A stretch of DNA of 64,000 nt from Sulfitobacter sp. BSw21498 (GTDB lineage: Bacteria; Pseudomonadota; Alphaproteobacteria; Rhodobacterales; Rhodobacteraceae): positions 1 to 64,000 of the forward strand of contig NZ_CP040754.1 in assembly GCF_006064855.1 (NCBI RefSeq), read 5' to 3'. The position numbers and the translations under genes were made by a program. This document shows positions 34,367 through 42,350 of the stretch, piece after piece; the first letter of the stretch is position 1, and each line of letters starts with the position of its first letter. A model generated the notes under the pieces. It had not been told where the DNA came from and did no database searches. It saw nothing but the letters and a program-made list of their open reading frames with translations.

Positions 34367-35293
34367 TTACTCAACTAACGCATTTAAGACATTGGCCCTT
34401 TCTAGCGCGCGCCGAAGCGCGGTGTTCGAAACCCTTACATAGATTTCGGTGGTCCTGAGGCTAGCATGTCCGAGCAGAGCCTGCACAATGCGGATATCGG
34501 AGCCCTCTTCGATCAGCAGTGTCGCAGCTGAATGGCGGAACCGGTGCGGCGTCAGATGCGGCACGATCCCTAAGCGGTGTGACAGCATGCGCAGCCGTTT
34601 CCGAAACGTTTGCGACCGGAGCCGGCGGCCCAACGCATTCAGGAAGAGCGGCGATTTCAGGGACCCGTGTTCAGCGCAAAACATGCAGTAGCGTCGGAAC
34701 GCGTCCTGCAACTCTGCGTTTGGCACAAAGACGATGCGCTCCCTGTTGCCTTTGCCGCGCACAATCATCTGTGCCGCGTCGGTTGAGACATCGCGTATCT
34801 TCAGGTTGGTCAGCTCGCTGATCCGCAGACCCGTCACAATCAACAGCTTGATCATCAGGATTGTAACTTTCTGATCTGCGGCGAAAGCCTGGTCAGAAGG
34901 CTGCGCCCTGGTCAGCTCAGTTTCCGCGTGCAAGACAGCTTTCAACGTGTCGCGTTCAATCGGGCGCGGCAGGCGCCGCGGGATCCGAACTGAGATGCGG
35001 ACGTCCACAAACGGAGAGGGCAGGGCGCTGTTCCGATCCGCGCACCAGGCAAAGTACGACTTGAGGGTGACCAGCCGCCGCTCGATGGTTGCGGGCTTGG
35101 CCTCTAGATCATCGCGCAGATGACGGTGGTAGGCAAGGATGTCGTCTTTCGACAGCGGATCGGTGAGATGACGCTCCTTGGTGAAGCGCGCGAAGGTGCG
35201 CAGATCCTGGGCATAGGCCCGCAGCGTGTGATGTCCGACGCCGCGTTCATCGCGGCAGGCATTGACGAAAGCGGTGTGATCGAGATGGGGCAT
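34367..35293 (-). CDS. XerC/D-like tyrosine recombinase
   Basis: 308 residues. The N-terminal core-binding domain ('VGHHTLRAYAQDLRTFARF') is followed by the catalytic domain with Arg in 'TGLRISEL', 'HRFRHSAA', 'LGHASLRTTEIYV' (His and Tyr). Size and layout are XerD-like. It may resolve plasmid multimers or mobilise the preceding island. A perfect inverted repeat (12-bp arms) starts 74 bases upstream. The ATG start has a purine-rich leader (CAACAGGAGT). Confidence 0.92.
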   Translation of the reverse strand: MPHLDHTAFVNACRDERGVGHHTLRAYAQDLRTFARFTKERHLTDPLSKDDILAYHRHLRDDLEAKPATIERRLVTLKSYFAWCADRNSALPSPFVDVRISVRIPRRLPRPIERDTLKAVLHAETELTRAQPSDQAFAADQKVTILMIKLLIVTGLRISELTNLKIRDVSTDAAQMIVRGKGNRERIVFVPNAELQDAFRRYCMFCAEHGSLKSPLFLNALGRRLRSQTFRKRLRMLSHRLGIVPHLTPHRFRHSAATLLIEEGSDIRIVQALLGHASLRTTEIYVRVSNTALRRALERANVLNALVE

Positions 35294-35366
35294 GTTAGAC
35301 TCCTGTTGAGGTGTCCAAACAGTTGATCATAGGCGCTTCGTCGTTTCGAAGTCAGCTCTCTTTGGA

Positions 35367-35395
35367 GTAACGATAATGGCCCGCATTATCGTTAC
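35367..35395. other. Perfect inverted repeat, candidate recombination site
   Basis: Arms GTAACGATAATG and CATTATCGTTAC, fully complementary, with spacer GCCCG. Placed directly upstream of the recombinase gene; inner GATAA/TTATC parts resemble those of the site at 21159. Candidate core recombination site or autoregulatory operator. Confidence 0.55.
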
Positions 35396-35465
35396 CGACA
35401 GACCGCGCGGCTGGCGTTCGATGAGTTTAGATCTTTTAATATTACATAATAAACCTTACGCTCCG

Positions 35466-36221
35466 TCAGTAATTGACCTGTTCGAAGCCGTAATTTCCTT
35501 CGTAATCACGCCAATCAACGAAGACCGATCGATGGTAAATACTCGGACAATTATATCCCCATCGTTCAAGTCCAGTATGTGCCTCGGGTAGAGCTGCTGG
35601 AGCAGATCGAGCCCATGAAAAATCACCTTGGGTTCCATAGGTACCGAGGTAAATGGTAGCAGATCGGTTGCAGTCTCCATCGCGGCCGGACTCGTTTTGG
35701 CGTGCATATCGGACATCATAAACACGGATTGAGCGTACAAAGTTGAATTCGGGGCCGCTGATGTCGATGTCAGCGCGGTCTTGGACCAACTGGAGCGCAA
35801 ATCCTTCCGGAAGCAGGTTAGGCTTTGGACCAGCAATATTCAAAACGGCATTTTCAGAAGGCAGAGGTTCAGTTGCTGGCGACAGAAGTGGTCGCGGGCG
35901 ATCCTGACTAGTGAACATGATATCGTAGAAACGACTTCGATTATCTGACGGGGCATCTGGATCATAGGATGCGCCCATTGGGCACCGCCAAATCTGCAAT
36001 GGCGGCTCAACGGGCCAAGGCGTGATCCGGCGGATGAATTCAGCGCGTGCACGGGCACATGGAACTGACGCTGGCCAGCCGCCAGAGAGGCACAGCAAAA
36101 TTGCGCAATCGATCTGATAAGTTTGAGCCTGCACACGATTGGCAAGGCCTACGGACGAACCAACAAGTGCAAGTACGGCGACAATTGAGTATTTTCGAAA
36201 TCTGCGAAGCATGTGAAGCAT
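35466..36221 (-). CDS. Exported protein of conjugation/integrative-element type
   Basis: 251 residues with an N-terminal signal peptide ('RRFRKYSIVAVLALVGSSVGLANRVQAQT', cleavage likely after VQA near residue 32). The mature start 'YQIDCAILLCLSGGWPASVPC' and 'AEFIRRITPWPVEPPLQIWRCP' are a signature I associate with exported proteins of conjugative plasmids and integrative elements in rhodobacteria. Eight or so Cys suggest disulfides. No enzyme motif was seen. Other transfer genes are not in the window, so it may be a remnant or the edge of a transfer region. Confidence 0.75.
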   Translation of the reverse strand: MLHMLRRFRKYSIVAVLALVGSSVGLANRVQAQTYQIDCAILLCLSGGWPASVPCARARAEFIRRITPWPVEPPLQIWRCPMGASYDPDAPSDNRSRFYDIMFTSQDRPRPLLSPATEPLPSENAVLNIAGPKPNLLPEGFALQLVQDRADIDISGPEFNFVRSIRVYDVRYARQNESGRDGDCNRSATIYLGTYGTQGDFSWARSAPAALPEAHTGLERWGYNCPSIYHRSVFVDWRDYEGNYGFEQVNY

Positions 36222-36422
36222 CCTATCGAGTAGGGTGCAAGCAGCATGACTCCATTAGTATATTATTGCAACTCCAAATATATTATTGCTAAAATACGCA
36301 TAATCAATCTTATGTTAAATATAGCGTAGCAAGCTGGATATTAAGCAAATAATATTGGCTCAAATTGGCAGATTTCGCGGTAGCAGATAAAAATTATGTG
36401 GACCACCACATCGTTGAATTGA
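36222..36422. other. AT-rich boundary segment between island and catabolic genes
   Basis: About 200 bases, AT-rich, no gene. It holds a direct repeat of TATATTATTGC (near 36259 and 36280). It marks the switch from plasmid/defence genes to catabolic genes. Confidence 0.5.
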
Positions 36423-36776
36423 TCATTCTGCAGCAACATTACCCGTTTCAAACGCCCCTTCAGATTGCCACCGTTGCGCAATTTCACCTAAGGATTCGAG
36501 CACTTGGCGCAGATCGTCACCTCGCTCAGTCAGACCATAGGTAACCGCGGGTGGGATCGTTTGAGTCTGATCGCGCCAGATCACTCCGGCCGCCTGCAAC
36601 ATTCGCAACCGCTCCGTCAGCACACGGGTTGAAATTCCCGGCACTGCCCGTTTCAGCGCCCCAAACCGCTGTGGCCCAACATCGTTTAGGACCCAAAGAA
36701 TATAAGTTGTCCACGGCCCCATCAGCAGGCGCAAAATGGAGTCCATGGGACATGCGGGCGGTATTTTCTGTTTCAT
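36423..36776 (-). CDS. HxlR-family transcriptional regulator
   Basis: The ATG at 36776 (MKQKIPPACPMDSILRLLMGPWTTYILWVL) has GGAG 8 bases upstream. 117 residues with the HxlR winged-helix: conserved Cys-Pro start, 'RFGALKRAVPGISTRVLTERLRMLQAAGVI', and 'YGLTERGDDL' wing. HxlR proteins often sense electrophiles or aldehydes. It is divergent from the DODA/NmrA/GST set and probably controls it. Upstream bases hold a TATAAT at 36840-36845, a likely -10 for the plus-strand genes. Confidence 0.9.
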   Translation of the reverse strand: MKQKIPPACPMDSILRLLMGPWTTYILWVLNDVGPQRFGALKRAVPGISTRVLTERLRMLQAAGVIWRDQTQTIPPAVTYGLTERGDDLRQVLESLGEIAQRWQSEGAFETGNVAAE

Positions 36777-36930
36777 TTTGAGTTTCTCCAAGGGTAGTTA
36801 CCTTTACGTGCCTACTTCCCTTTAAAAACTAAGGCGCTTTATAATACTAGAGTGAAAAGAAAAACCTAGCAAGCATGGGCGGGCTGGATCGTCAGGCTTC
36901 GCTCGCAATAAAGACGAAAGGATGCAGTAC

Positions 36931-37743
36931 ATGCCCCGGATGCCGACGATGTTCATTCCACACGGTGGAGGCCCATGTTTCTTCATGGACTGGGACCCGC
37001 CAGAAACCTGGAACCGACAGCGCGAGTTCCTTGCGGATTTACCGGCAACATTGCCGGATGCCCCCAAGGCGTTGCTGGTGATTTCAGGCCATTGGGAAGA
37101 GCAGCAGTTCACAGTGCAGAAAAACCCGGCCCCGTCGCTGTTGTTCGATTATAACGGGTTTCCACCTCACACCTACGAACTGACTTGGCCCGCGCCTGGC
37201 GACCCCGCGCTGTCCGACAGGGTGCAGACGCTTGTCGAGGCGGCCGGGTTCCCCTGCCCCGTTGATGAGGCGCGCGGTTACGATCACGGCGTGTTCATTC
37301 CGCTCAAGGTGGCCTTTCCGCAGGCAGACATTCCCTGTGTGCAGCTTAGCCTGCGCAGCGATCTTGACCCAACTGCGCATATTGCGGTCGGGCGGGCACT
37401 GGCGCCGTTGCGCGACGAAGGTGTGCTGATCATTGGTTCGGGCAACACCTATCACAACATGCAAAAAATGATGCGTGCGATGCGGGGTGGTGTCACCGAT
37501 GCCGTGAACGGGCAGGAATTTGACCGCTGGCTAAGCGATACGGCCACCCGCACCGATCCAGCAGAGCGTGATCAAATGCTGGCTCAGTGGGACGCCGCCC
37601 CTGGTGCCCGCGATGCCAACCCGCGCGAAGAACATCTGATTCCGCTGCATGTTGTCGCGGGGGCCGCCCTTGCCGACAAAGGCGTGAAAACGCTGGAGGA
37701 TCACGTGCTCGGAGCAGTCGAAAGCGCGTTTACCTTTGGCTGA
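36931..37743 (+). CDS. DODA-type extradiol ring-cleavage dioxygenase
   Basis: The ATG at 36931 has AAGGA 8 bases upstream; the ATG at 36922 overlaps it. About 270 residues of the class III LigB/DODA family: 'FIPHGGGPCFF' with metal His, 'VISGHWEE', 'ARGYDHGVFIPLKVAFP' and 'LIIGSGNTYHNM', all close to known 4,5-DOPA dioxygenase-like proteins. The true substrate may be a quinone or catechol. It is the first gene of a set with NmrA-type reductase, GST and flavin monooxygenase. Confidence 0.9.
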   Translation: MPRMPTMFIPHGGGPCFFMDWDPPETWNRQREFLADLPATLPDAPKALLVISGHWEEQQFTVQKNPAPSLLFDYNGFPPHTYELTWPAPGDPALSDRVQTLVEAAGFPCPVDEARGYDHGVFIPLKVAFPQADIPCVQLSLRSDLDPTAHIAVGRALAPLRDEGVLIIGSGNTYHNMQKMMRAMRGGVTDAVNGQEFDRWLSDTATRTDPAERDQMLAQWDAAPGARDANPREEHLIPLHVVAGAALADKGVKTLEDHVLGAVESAFTFG

Positions 37744-37798
37744 ATCCCATCAGACGCTTGAACATCCAAATCCAACCCGAAAAATCGAGGAATACCCA

Positions 37799-38698
37799 AT
37801 GACAAACATTCAAAACGGCCCTTTCATCGTCACCGGTGCATCCGGCCAGCTTGGCCGACAGGTCATCGACAATCTGATTGCGGCCGGTGCCGGTCCGATC
37901 ATCGCCGTTTCGCGTTCGCCGGAAAAGCTGGCCGATCTGGCTGACAAGGGCATCGAGGCCCGTAAGGGTGATTTCAACGACCCCGCATCGTTGAGCGCGG
38001 CTTTTGCGGGTGGCAAGCGTCTGCTGATCATTTCGACCGACGATCTGGAACCAGGCAAGCGACTGGCAGCGCATAAAAACGCCGTTGCAGCCGCGACGAA
38101 GGAAGGGATCACACATATCGTTTATACGTCATTGACAAACCCGGTTGAGGAAAGCCCGATCACGTTCGCCAAAGATCACAGCGACACCGAAGCGCTAATC
38201 AAGGACACCAGTGTCGACTATACCATCCTGCGCAACAACCTTTACACCGATCTGGTGCTGATGGGTGGTGGGCAAAGCATTGGAATGGGGCAACACTTCG
38301 CCGCTGCTGCTGAGGGGAAAACCGGCTATGTTACTCGCGCCGATTGCGCCCGCGCCGCTGCAGCGGCCCTGATGCAGGAAACCGGTTCAAGCGTTTTGGA
38401 CATCACCGGCCCCGCGGCGCTTTCCCAAAGCGACATCGCGGCCTTCCTGTCGGAAATCTCGGGCAAGGATATCCCCTATATCCCGATCTCAACCGACGAT
38501 CTGGTCCAGGCAATGATCGGCGCTGGCTTGCCAGAGTTCATGGCAAAGGTTTTTGCGTCCTTCGACGAGGCGATGGCCAAGGACTATCTGAGTGTTGCAA
38601 CGGGTGATCTGGAAAAACTGACCGGACAGGCCGGCCAGTCGGCGCGTGATTTCCTGATTGCCAACAAGGCGGCCCTGCTCACCCCACCGGCGCAATAA
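37799..38698 (+). CDS. NmrA/QorB-like NAD(P)H-binding oxidoreductase
   Basis: The start at 37799 (MTNIQNGPFIVTGASG) has GAGG 9 bases upstream. 299 residues: Rossmann 'VTGASGQLGRQVI' (~10-22), 'THIVYTSLTNP' and 'YTILRNNLY', the pattern of QorB-type NAD(P)H:quinone oxidoreductases of the atypical SDR/NmrA group. It probably reduces quinones or acts as a redox sensor. It is downstream of the dioxygenase, 55 bases apart, and followed by the GST gene. Confidence 0.88.
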   Translation: MTNIQNGPFIVTGASGQLGRQVIDNLIAAGAGPIIAVSRSPEKLADLADKGIEARKGDFNDPASLSAAFAGGKRLLIISTDDLEPGKRLAAHKNAVAAATKEGITHIVYTSLTNPVEESPITFAKDHSDTEALIKDTSVDYTILRNNLYTDLVLMGGGQSIGMGQHFAAAAEGKTGYVTRADCARAAAAALMQETGSSVLDITGPAALSQSDIAAFLSEISGKDIPYIPISTDDLVQAMIGAGLPEFMAKVFASFDEAMAKDYLSVATGDLEKLTGQAGQSARDFLIANKAALLTPPAQ

Positions 38699-38708
38699 GG
38701 AAACCATG

Positions 38709-39344
38709 ATGAAGCTTTACAACGCCAATTTCTCGCCCAACGCCCTTCGGGTGCGGGCGGTTGCCCTGGAACTGGGGATCGATCTTGAGATCATCGAGGT
38801 CGACATACGCGGCGGCGACAACCGCAGCGTGGAATTCCTGTCGATGAATCCCAATGCCAAGGTGCCGGTGCTGGCAGACGGCGATTTCGTGATATGGGAA
38901 TCCCGTGCCATCAATTCCTATCTGGCAAGCAAGAAACCCGAGCGCGGTCTTTATCCTGACGACCCAAAGGCCCGGGCAACGGTGGATCAGTGGCTTTACT
39001 GGCAGACAATTCACCTTGGTCCGGCAATTCAAAAGTTGTCGTTCGAGCGGTTCCTGAAAGCGAAGTTCGGCATGGGAGAGGCGGATCAAAGCGTCATAGA
39101 CGCCGAGTTGAAGAACGTAGATCAGTTCCTAGCAGTGCTGGAATTCGGCCTTGCGGGCAAGGATTGGATCGCGGGCGATCTTAGCGTTGCGGATTTCGCG
39201 CTGGCCTCGACATTCATGTACCGTGTGCAGTCTGATATCTCGCTTGACGATCTCCCGAACGTCGCGGCCTGGATCGAACGGCTTGAGGCGCGCGCTTCGT
39301 GGAAGGAGGCGTTTGCACCTGTTCGGGCCCTATTTGGCGTTTAG
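38709..39344 (+). CDS. Glutathione S-transferase
   Basis: About 211 residues. AAGGA 7 bases upstream supports ATG 38709; the ATG at 38706 is an alternative. N-terminal thioredoxin-like domain 'KLYNANFSPNALRVRAVALEL' with the active-site Ser region, 'NPNAKVPVLADGDFVIWESRAI' (cis-Pro and Glu-Ser), then the all-helical C-terminal domain with 'LSVADFALAS'. It conjugates or removes glutathione from electrophiles. It lies in the HxlR-linked redox set. Confidence 0.92.
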   Translation: MKLYNANFSPNALRVRAVALELGIDLEIIEVDIRGGDNRSVEFLSMNPNAKVPVLADGDFVIWESRAINSYLASKKPERGLYPDDPKARATVDQWLYWQTIHLGPAIQKLSFERFLKAKFGMGEADQSVIDAELKNVDQFLAVLEFGLAGKDWIAGDLSVADFALASTFMYRVQSDISLDDLPNVAAWIERLEARASWKEAFAPVRALFGV

Positions 39345-39404
39345 AATCCACGGAAATATCTGCGGGGGCGAGGTATTCGCCCCCGCCCCAAAGAAGGCCA
39401 TATC

Positions 39405-40436
39405 GTGCAAATAGGCATATACACATTCGCAGAGTCGGGCGCCGATCAAGCTGGCAGCGTCAGCCCTTCCCAAAGGCTGCGCAATCTGGTTGAGGAAATC
39501 GTGCTGGCCGATCAGGTCGGGCTGGATTGGTTCGGCGTTGGCGAACATCACCGCCCCGACTATGCAGTTTCAAATCCTGCTGTAGCGCTGGCAGCGGCGG
39601 CTACACAAACCAAAAACATCCGCCTTTCCAGCGCCGTCACTGTGCTTAGTTCCGATGATCCGATCCGCGTCTTCCAACAGTTTTCGACGCTGGACAACCT
39701 GACCCAGGGGCGCGCCGAGATCATGGTCGGGCGCGGTGCCTTTGTTGAATCCTTTCCGCTGTTTGGTCATGCGCTGGATGACTACGACGGCCTTTTTGCT
39801 GAAAAACTCCAGCTTTTGATGATGGTGAACGAAGCCGAACACATAAGTTGGCCTGGCACAAAACATTTGCCTGCGGTCGATCATCAGGGCGTCTATCCAC
39901 GTCCCTATCAGGACAAGCTGCCGATCTGGCTGGGTATCGGGGGAACCCCACAATCGGCGGTGCGGGCCGGCACACTTGGCCTGCCTCTTGCGCTTGGTAT
40001 AATTGGCGGGGAACCTGTGCGGTTTGCGCCTTTGTTCGATCTTTACCGCTCTGCCGCCACCAAGGCCGGGCACGACCCGGCCATCTTTGAAACCTCACTG
40101 AATGTGCATGGGTTTGTGGCCGAAACCAGTCAAGCCGCCCGCGACATTTACAGTGGCCCGCATAACGAGGTCATGACCCGACTTGGCGCAGAACGCGGAT
40201 GGCCCCCGGCAACCCGTGAACAGTTTGATACCATGAGCGGCCCCAGCGGCGCGTTGTTCGTGGGCGGCCCCGCAGAACTGACCGACAAGATCCTCGCCCA
40301 TCATGAAATCTTCGGCTTTACACGGATTACCATTCAGATGGCGATCGGGCGGCTCGATCAAAAATCCCTGATGAACGCGATCGAGATCCTGGGAACCCGC
40401 GTTGCACCGGACGTCCGCAAGGCTCTGGGGTCCTAA
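39405..40436 (+). CDS. LLM-class flavin-dependent oxidoreductase
   Basis: 343 residues with a GTG start after AAGAAGG. Bacterial luciferase-like TIM barrel: 'GVGEHHRPDYAVSNPAVALAAAA' and 'FSTLDNLTQGRAEIMVGRG' are the classic LLM motifs. It probably monooxygenates a small organic substrate with FMNH2 from a separate reductase. Placed after GST in the same direction. Confidence 0.92.
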   Translation: MQIGIYTFAESGADQAGSVSPSQRLRNLVEEIVLADQVGLDWFGVGEHHRPDYAVSNPAVALAAAATQTKNIRLSSAVTVLSSDDPIRVFQQFSTLDNLTQGRAEIMVGRGAFVESFPLFGHALDDYDGLFAEKLQLLMMVNEAEHISWPGTKHLPAVDHQGVYPRPYQDKLPIWLGIGGTPQSAVRAGTLGLPLALGIIGGEPVRFAPLFDLYRSAATKAGHDPAIFETSLNVHGFVAETSQAARDIYSGPHNEVMTRLGAERGWPPATREQFDTMSGPSGALFVGGPAELTDKILAHHEIFGFTRITIQMAIGRLDQKSLMNAIEILGTRVAPDVRKALGS

Positions 40437-40460
40437 CCATATAAACCAGAAAGGCTGGAA

Positions 40461-40949
40461 ATGTTTGAACTGACGCCCCGCATCGGCCCGCGACCAGAGA
40501 CTACCGATTGCGCGCCTCACGAGCAGGTAACCCAAAACCCCGATGCCAGTACCTATCAAAAGCTCAAAGAGCGCGCATTTGATTTTCCCTTTGTCGAGCG
40601 TCGCCCCAGCATTATCTCTGTCCCCGGAGCCGAAGCTCTTTGGCTGGCACATGATCATGCCCACGGCTGTCAAGAATCTTTTATGGTGGGAAATGAGTTT
40701 GCCCATGTGCATCCGCATTATGACGGCTCCATGCATCTGATGCTGCCAATCGAATGTACGCTTGAACTGTTCGCTAAAGGATGGGGCGAGCCGCACCCGA
40801 TGGCGGCCTCAGGCATGATCCCCGCAACCGCCGTCATGGTGTTCGCCGCGCGGGACACAGCCGAGATCGAAACAGCATTGAAAATCCTCGCTACGTCTTA
40901 TGATTTCGCGCGTGGAAAACTCTCAAACCCCGCGTCGATCCGGCTGTGA
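40461..40949 (+). CDS. Luciferase-domain (DUF5519-like) protein
   Basis: 162 residues with 'ERRPSIISVPGAEALWL' and 'EFAHVHPHYDGSMHLMLP', the His-rich signature of the small family annotated luciferase-domain/DUF5519. It starts 24 bases after the LLM oxidoreductase, so the two are co-transcribed. No enzyme activity is established. The clustered His (HVHPHYDGSMH) may bind metal (inference). About 250 bases after it (40950-41201) hold no gene. Confidence 0.75.
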   Translation: MFELTPRIGPRPETTDCAPHEQVTQNPDASTYQKLKERAFDFPFVERRPSIISVPGAEALWLAHDHAHGCQESFMVGNEFAHVHPHYDGSMHLMLPIECTLELFAKGWGEPHPMAASGMIPATAVMVFAARDTAEIETALKILATSYDFARGKLSNPASIRL

Positions 40950-41201
40950 AGCTGGCTCCCCCATGTTTCTGAACGCATTTAGCGCCCGAGCTGGCGCATT
41001 AAACCTGAGCAAAATCTGCGAACTTTTGAGCGGAGGACGAGGCGAAATGAGTTTCGGTCAATTTCAGATGTTCGTGACAAGTCAGAGTAGTTACACGTGC
41101 CAGATCGATACCGTGGGGTTTCGTGCCAATGGCACCGCAAAGTGCGTTAACCTCTCAGTTCAACAAACACGTTAATTCATCCGGAATCCAGTTCTTGCCG
41201 T

Positions 41202-42350
41202 CTAAAGCCGCTTGGCAATTTCTTCCAACATCACTTCGGTTGCGCCGCCGCCAATGGCCTGAATACGCGCGTCGCGAGACATCCGTTCAACCGGGGTTTC
41301 GCGCATGTAGCCCATGCCGCCGTGAAACTGAACGCAATCATACATCACCTTGTTGACCAGATCGCCGCAATAGGCCTTGACCATCGAAACCTCTTTGACA
41401 CAATCCATCCCCTGAGCGTCTTTCCACGCCGCGCTGTAGACTAGTTGCCGGCCAGCCTCGACCTGGGCGGCGCGCTCGGCAAGTCGGTGACGGATCACCT
41501 GTTTGTCCCATAGAACACCGCCAAAGGCAGGACGATCCTTCACATAATCCAGCGTCAGTTCGATGGCTTTCTGCGCCTCACCCATGGCCATCGCTCCCAG
41601 AACCGTTCGTTCGTTCTGAAAGTTCTTCATGATGGCGTAGAAACCCTTATCAACCTCGCCCAGAATATGGTCGCCTGTGACACGGACGTTGTCAAAAACC
41701 AGTTCGGCAGTATCCGAACACAGCCATCCAGTCTTGTTCAGCTTCTTGCCGACCGAAAATCCCGCTGTGCCTTTTTCGACTGCAAAGATCGTGACCCCGC
41801 GCGAACCTTTTGCTTCGGTGTTGGTTTTGGCAGCGACGAAAAACAGATCGCCATGCACACCATTAGTGATGAACATTTTGGTACCGTTGATCACCCAGCC
41901 ATTGCCGTCGCGGACCGCGCGTGTGCGCATTCCTGCCACGTCTGACCCGGCACCGGGTTCGGTTACGGCAACGGCACAGACGCTTTTGCCTGACGTGATA
42001 CCCGGCATCCAGCGTGCCATTTGTTCGGGTGTGCCTACATTGGCCAGATGCGGACTGGCCATATCCGTGTGCACCAGCAGGTCAGCTGAAAAGCCTCCGA
42101 ATGTGCAGCGGCCCAGCTCTTCTGCCAGCACGACGCTGGCCATCGTATCCAGATCCGCTCCGCCATATTTCTCAGGGTAACGCATTCCAAGAAAGCCCAG
42201 CTCGCCCATCTTGGCGAATACCTCGCGCGGGACTTTGCCTGCTTCTTCCCAGGCGTCGCCGTGCGGCACGATCTCGGCCTCGACAAAACGGCGGATTTGC
42301 TCGCGCAGCATGGTCAGTTCGTCGGAAAAATATGGGTTGGTCATGGTCAT
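41202..42350 (-). CDS. Acyl-CoA dehydrogenase
   Basis: 382 residues, or 380 if the ATG at 42344 is used, which has better ribosome-site spacing. ACAD features: 'FLGMRYPEKYGGADLD', FAD-binding 'VCAVAVTEPGAGSDVAGM', 'WVINGTKMFITNG', and C-terminal 'CVQFHGGMGYM'. A catalytic Glu is expected near 'QAIGGGATEV'. Last gene of the TetR-carboxylase operon; probably an isovaleryl-CoA or similar branched acyl-CoA dehydrogenase, though the exact substrate cannot be read. It overlaps the biotin-subunit stop. Confidence 0.92.
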   Translation of the reverse strand: MTMTNPYFSDELTMLREQIRRFVEAEIVPHGDAWEEAGKVPREVFAKMGELGFLGMRYPEKYGGADLDTMASVVLAEELGRCTFGGFSADLLVHTDMASPHLANVGTPEQMARWMPGITSGKSVCAVAVTEPGAGSDVAGMRTRAVRDGNGWVINGTKMFITNGVHGDLFFVAAKTNTEAKGSRGVTIFAVEKGTAGFSVGKKLNKTGWLCSDTAELVFDNVRVTGDHILGEVDKGFYAIMKNFQNERTVLGAMAMGEAQKAIELTLDYVKDRPAFGGVLWDKQVIRHRLAERAAQVEAGRQLVYSAAWKDAQGMDCVKEVSMVKAYCGDLVNKVMYDCVQFHGGMGYMRETPVERMSRDARIQAIGGGATEVMLEEIAKRL

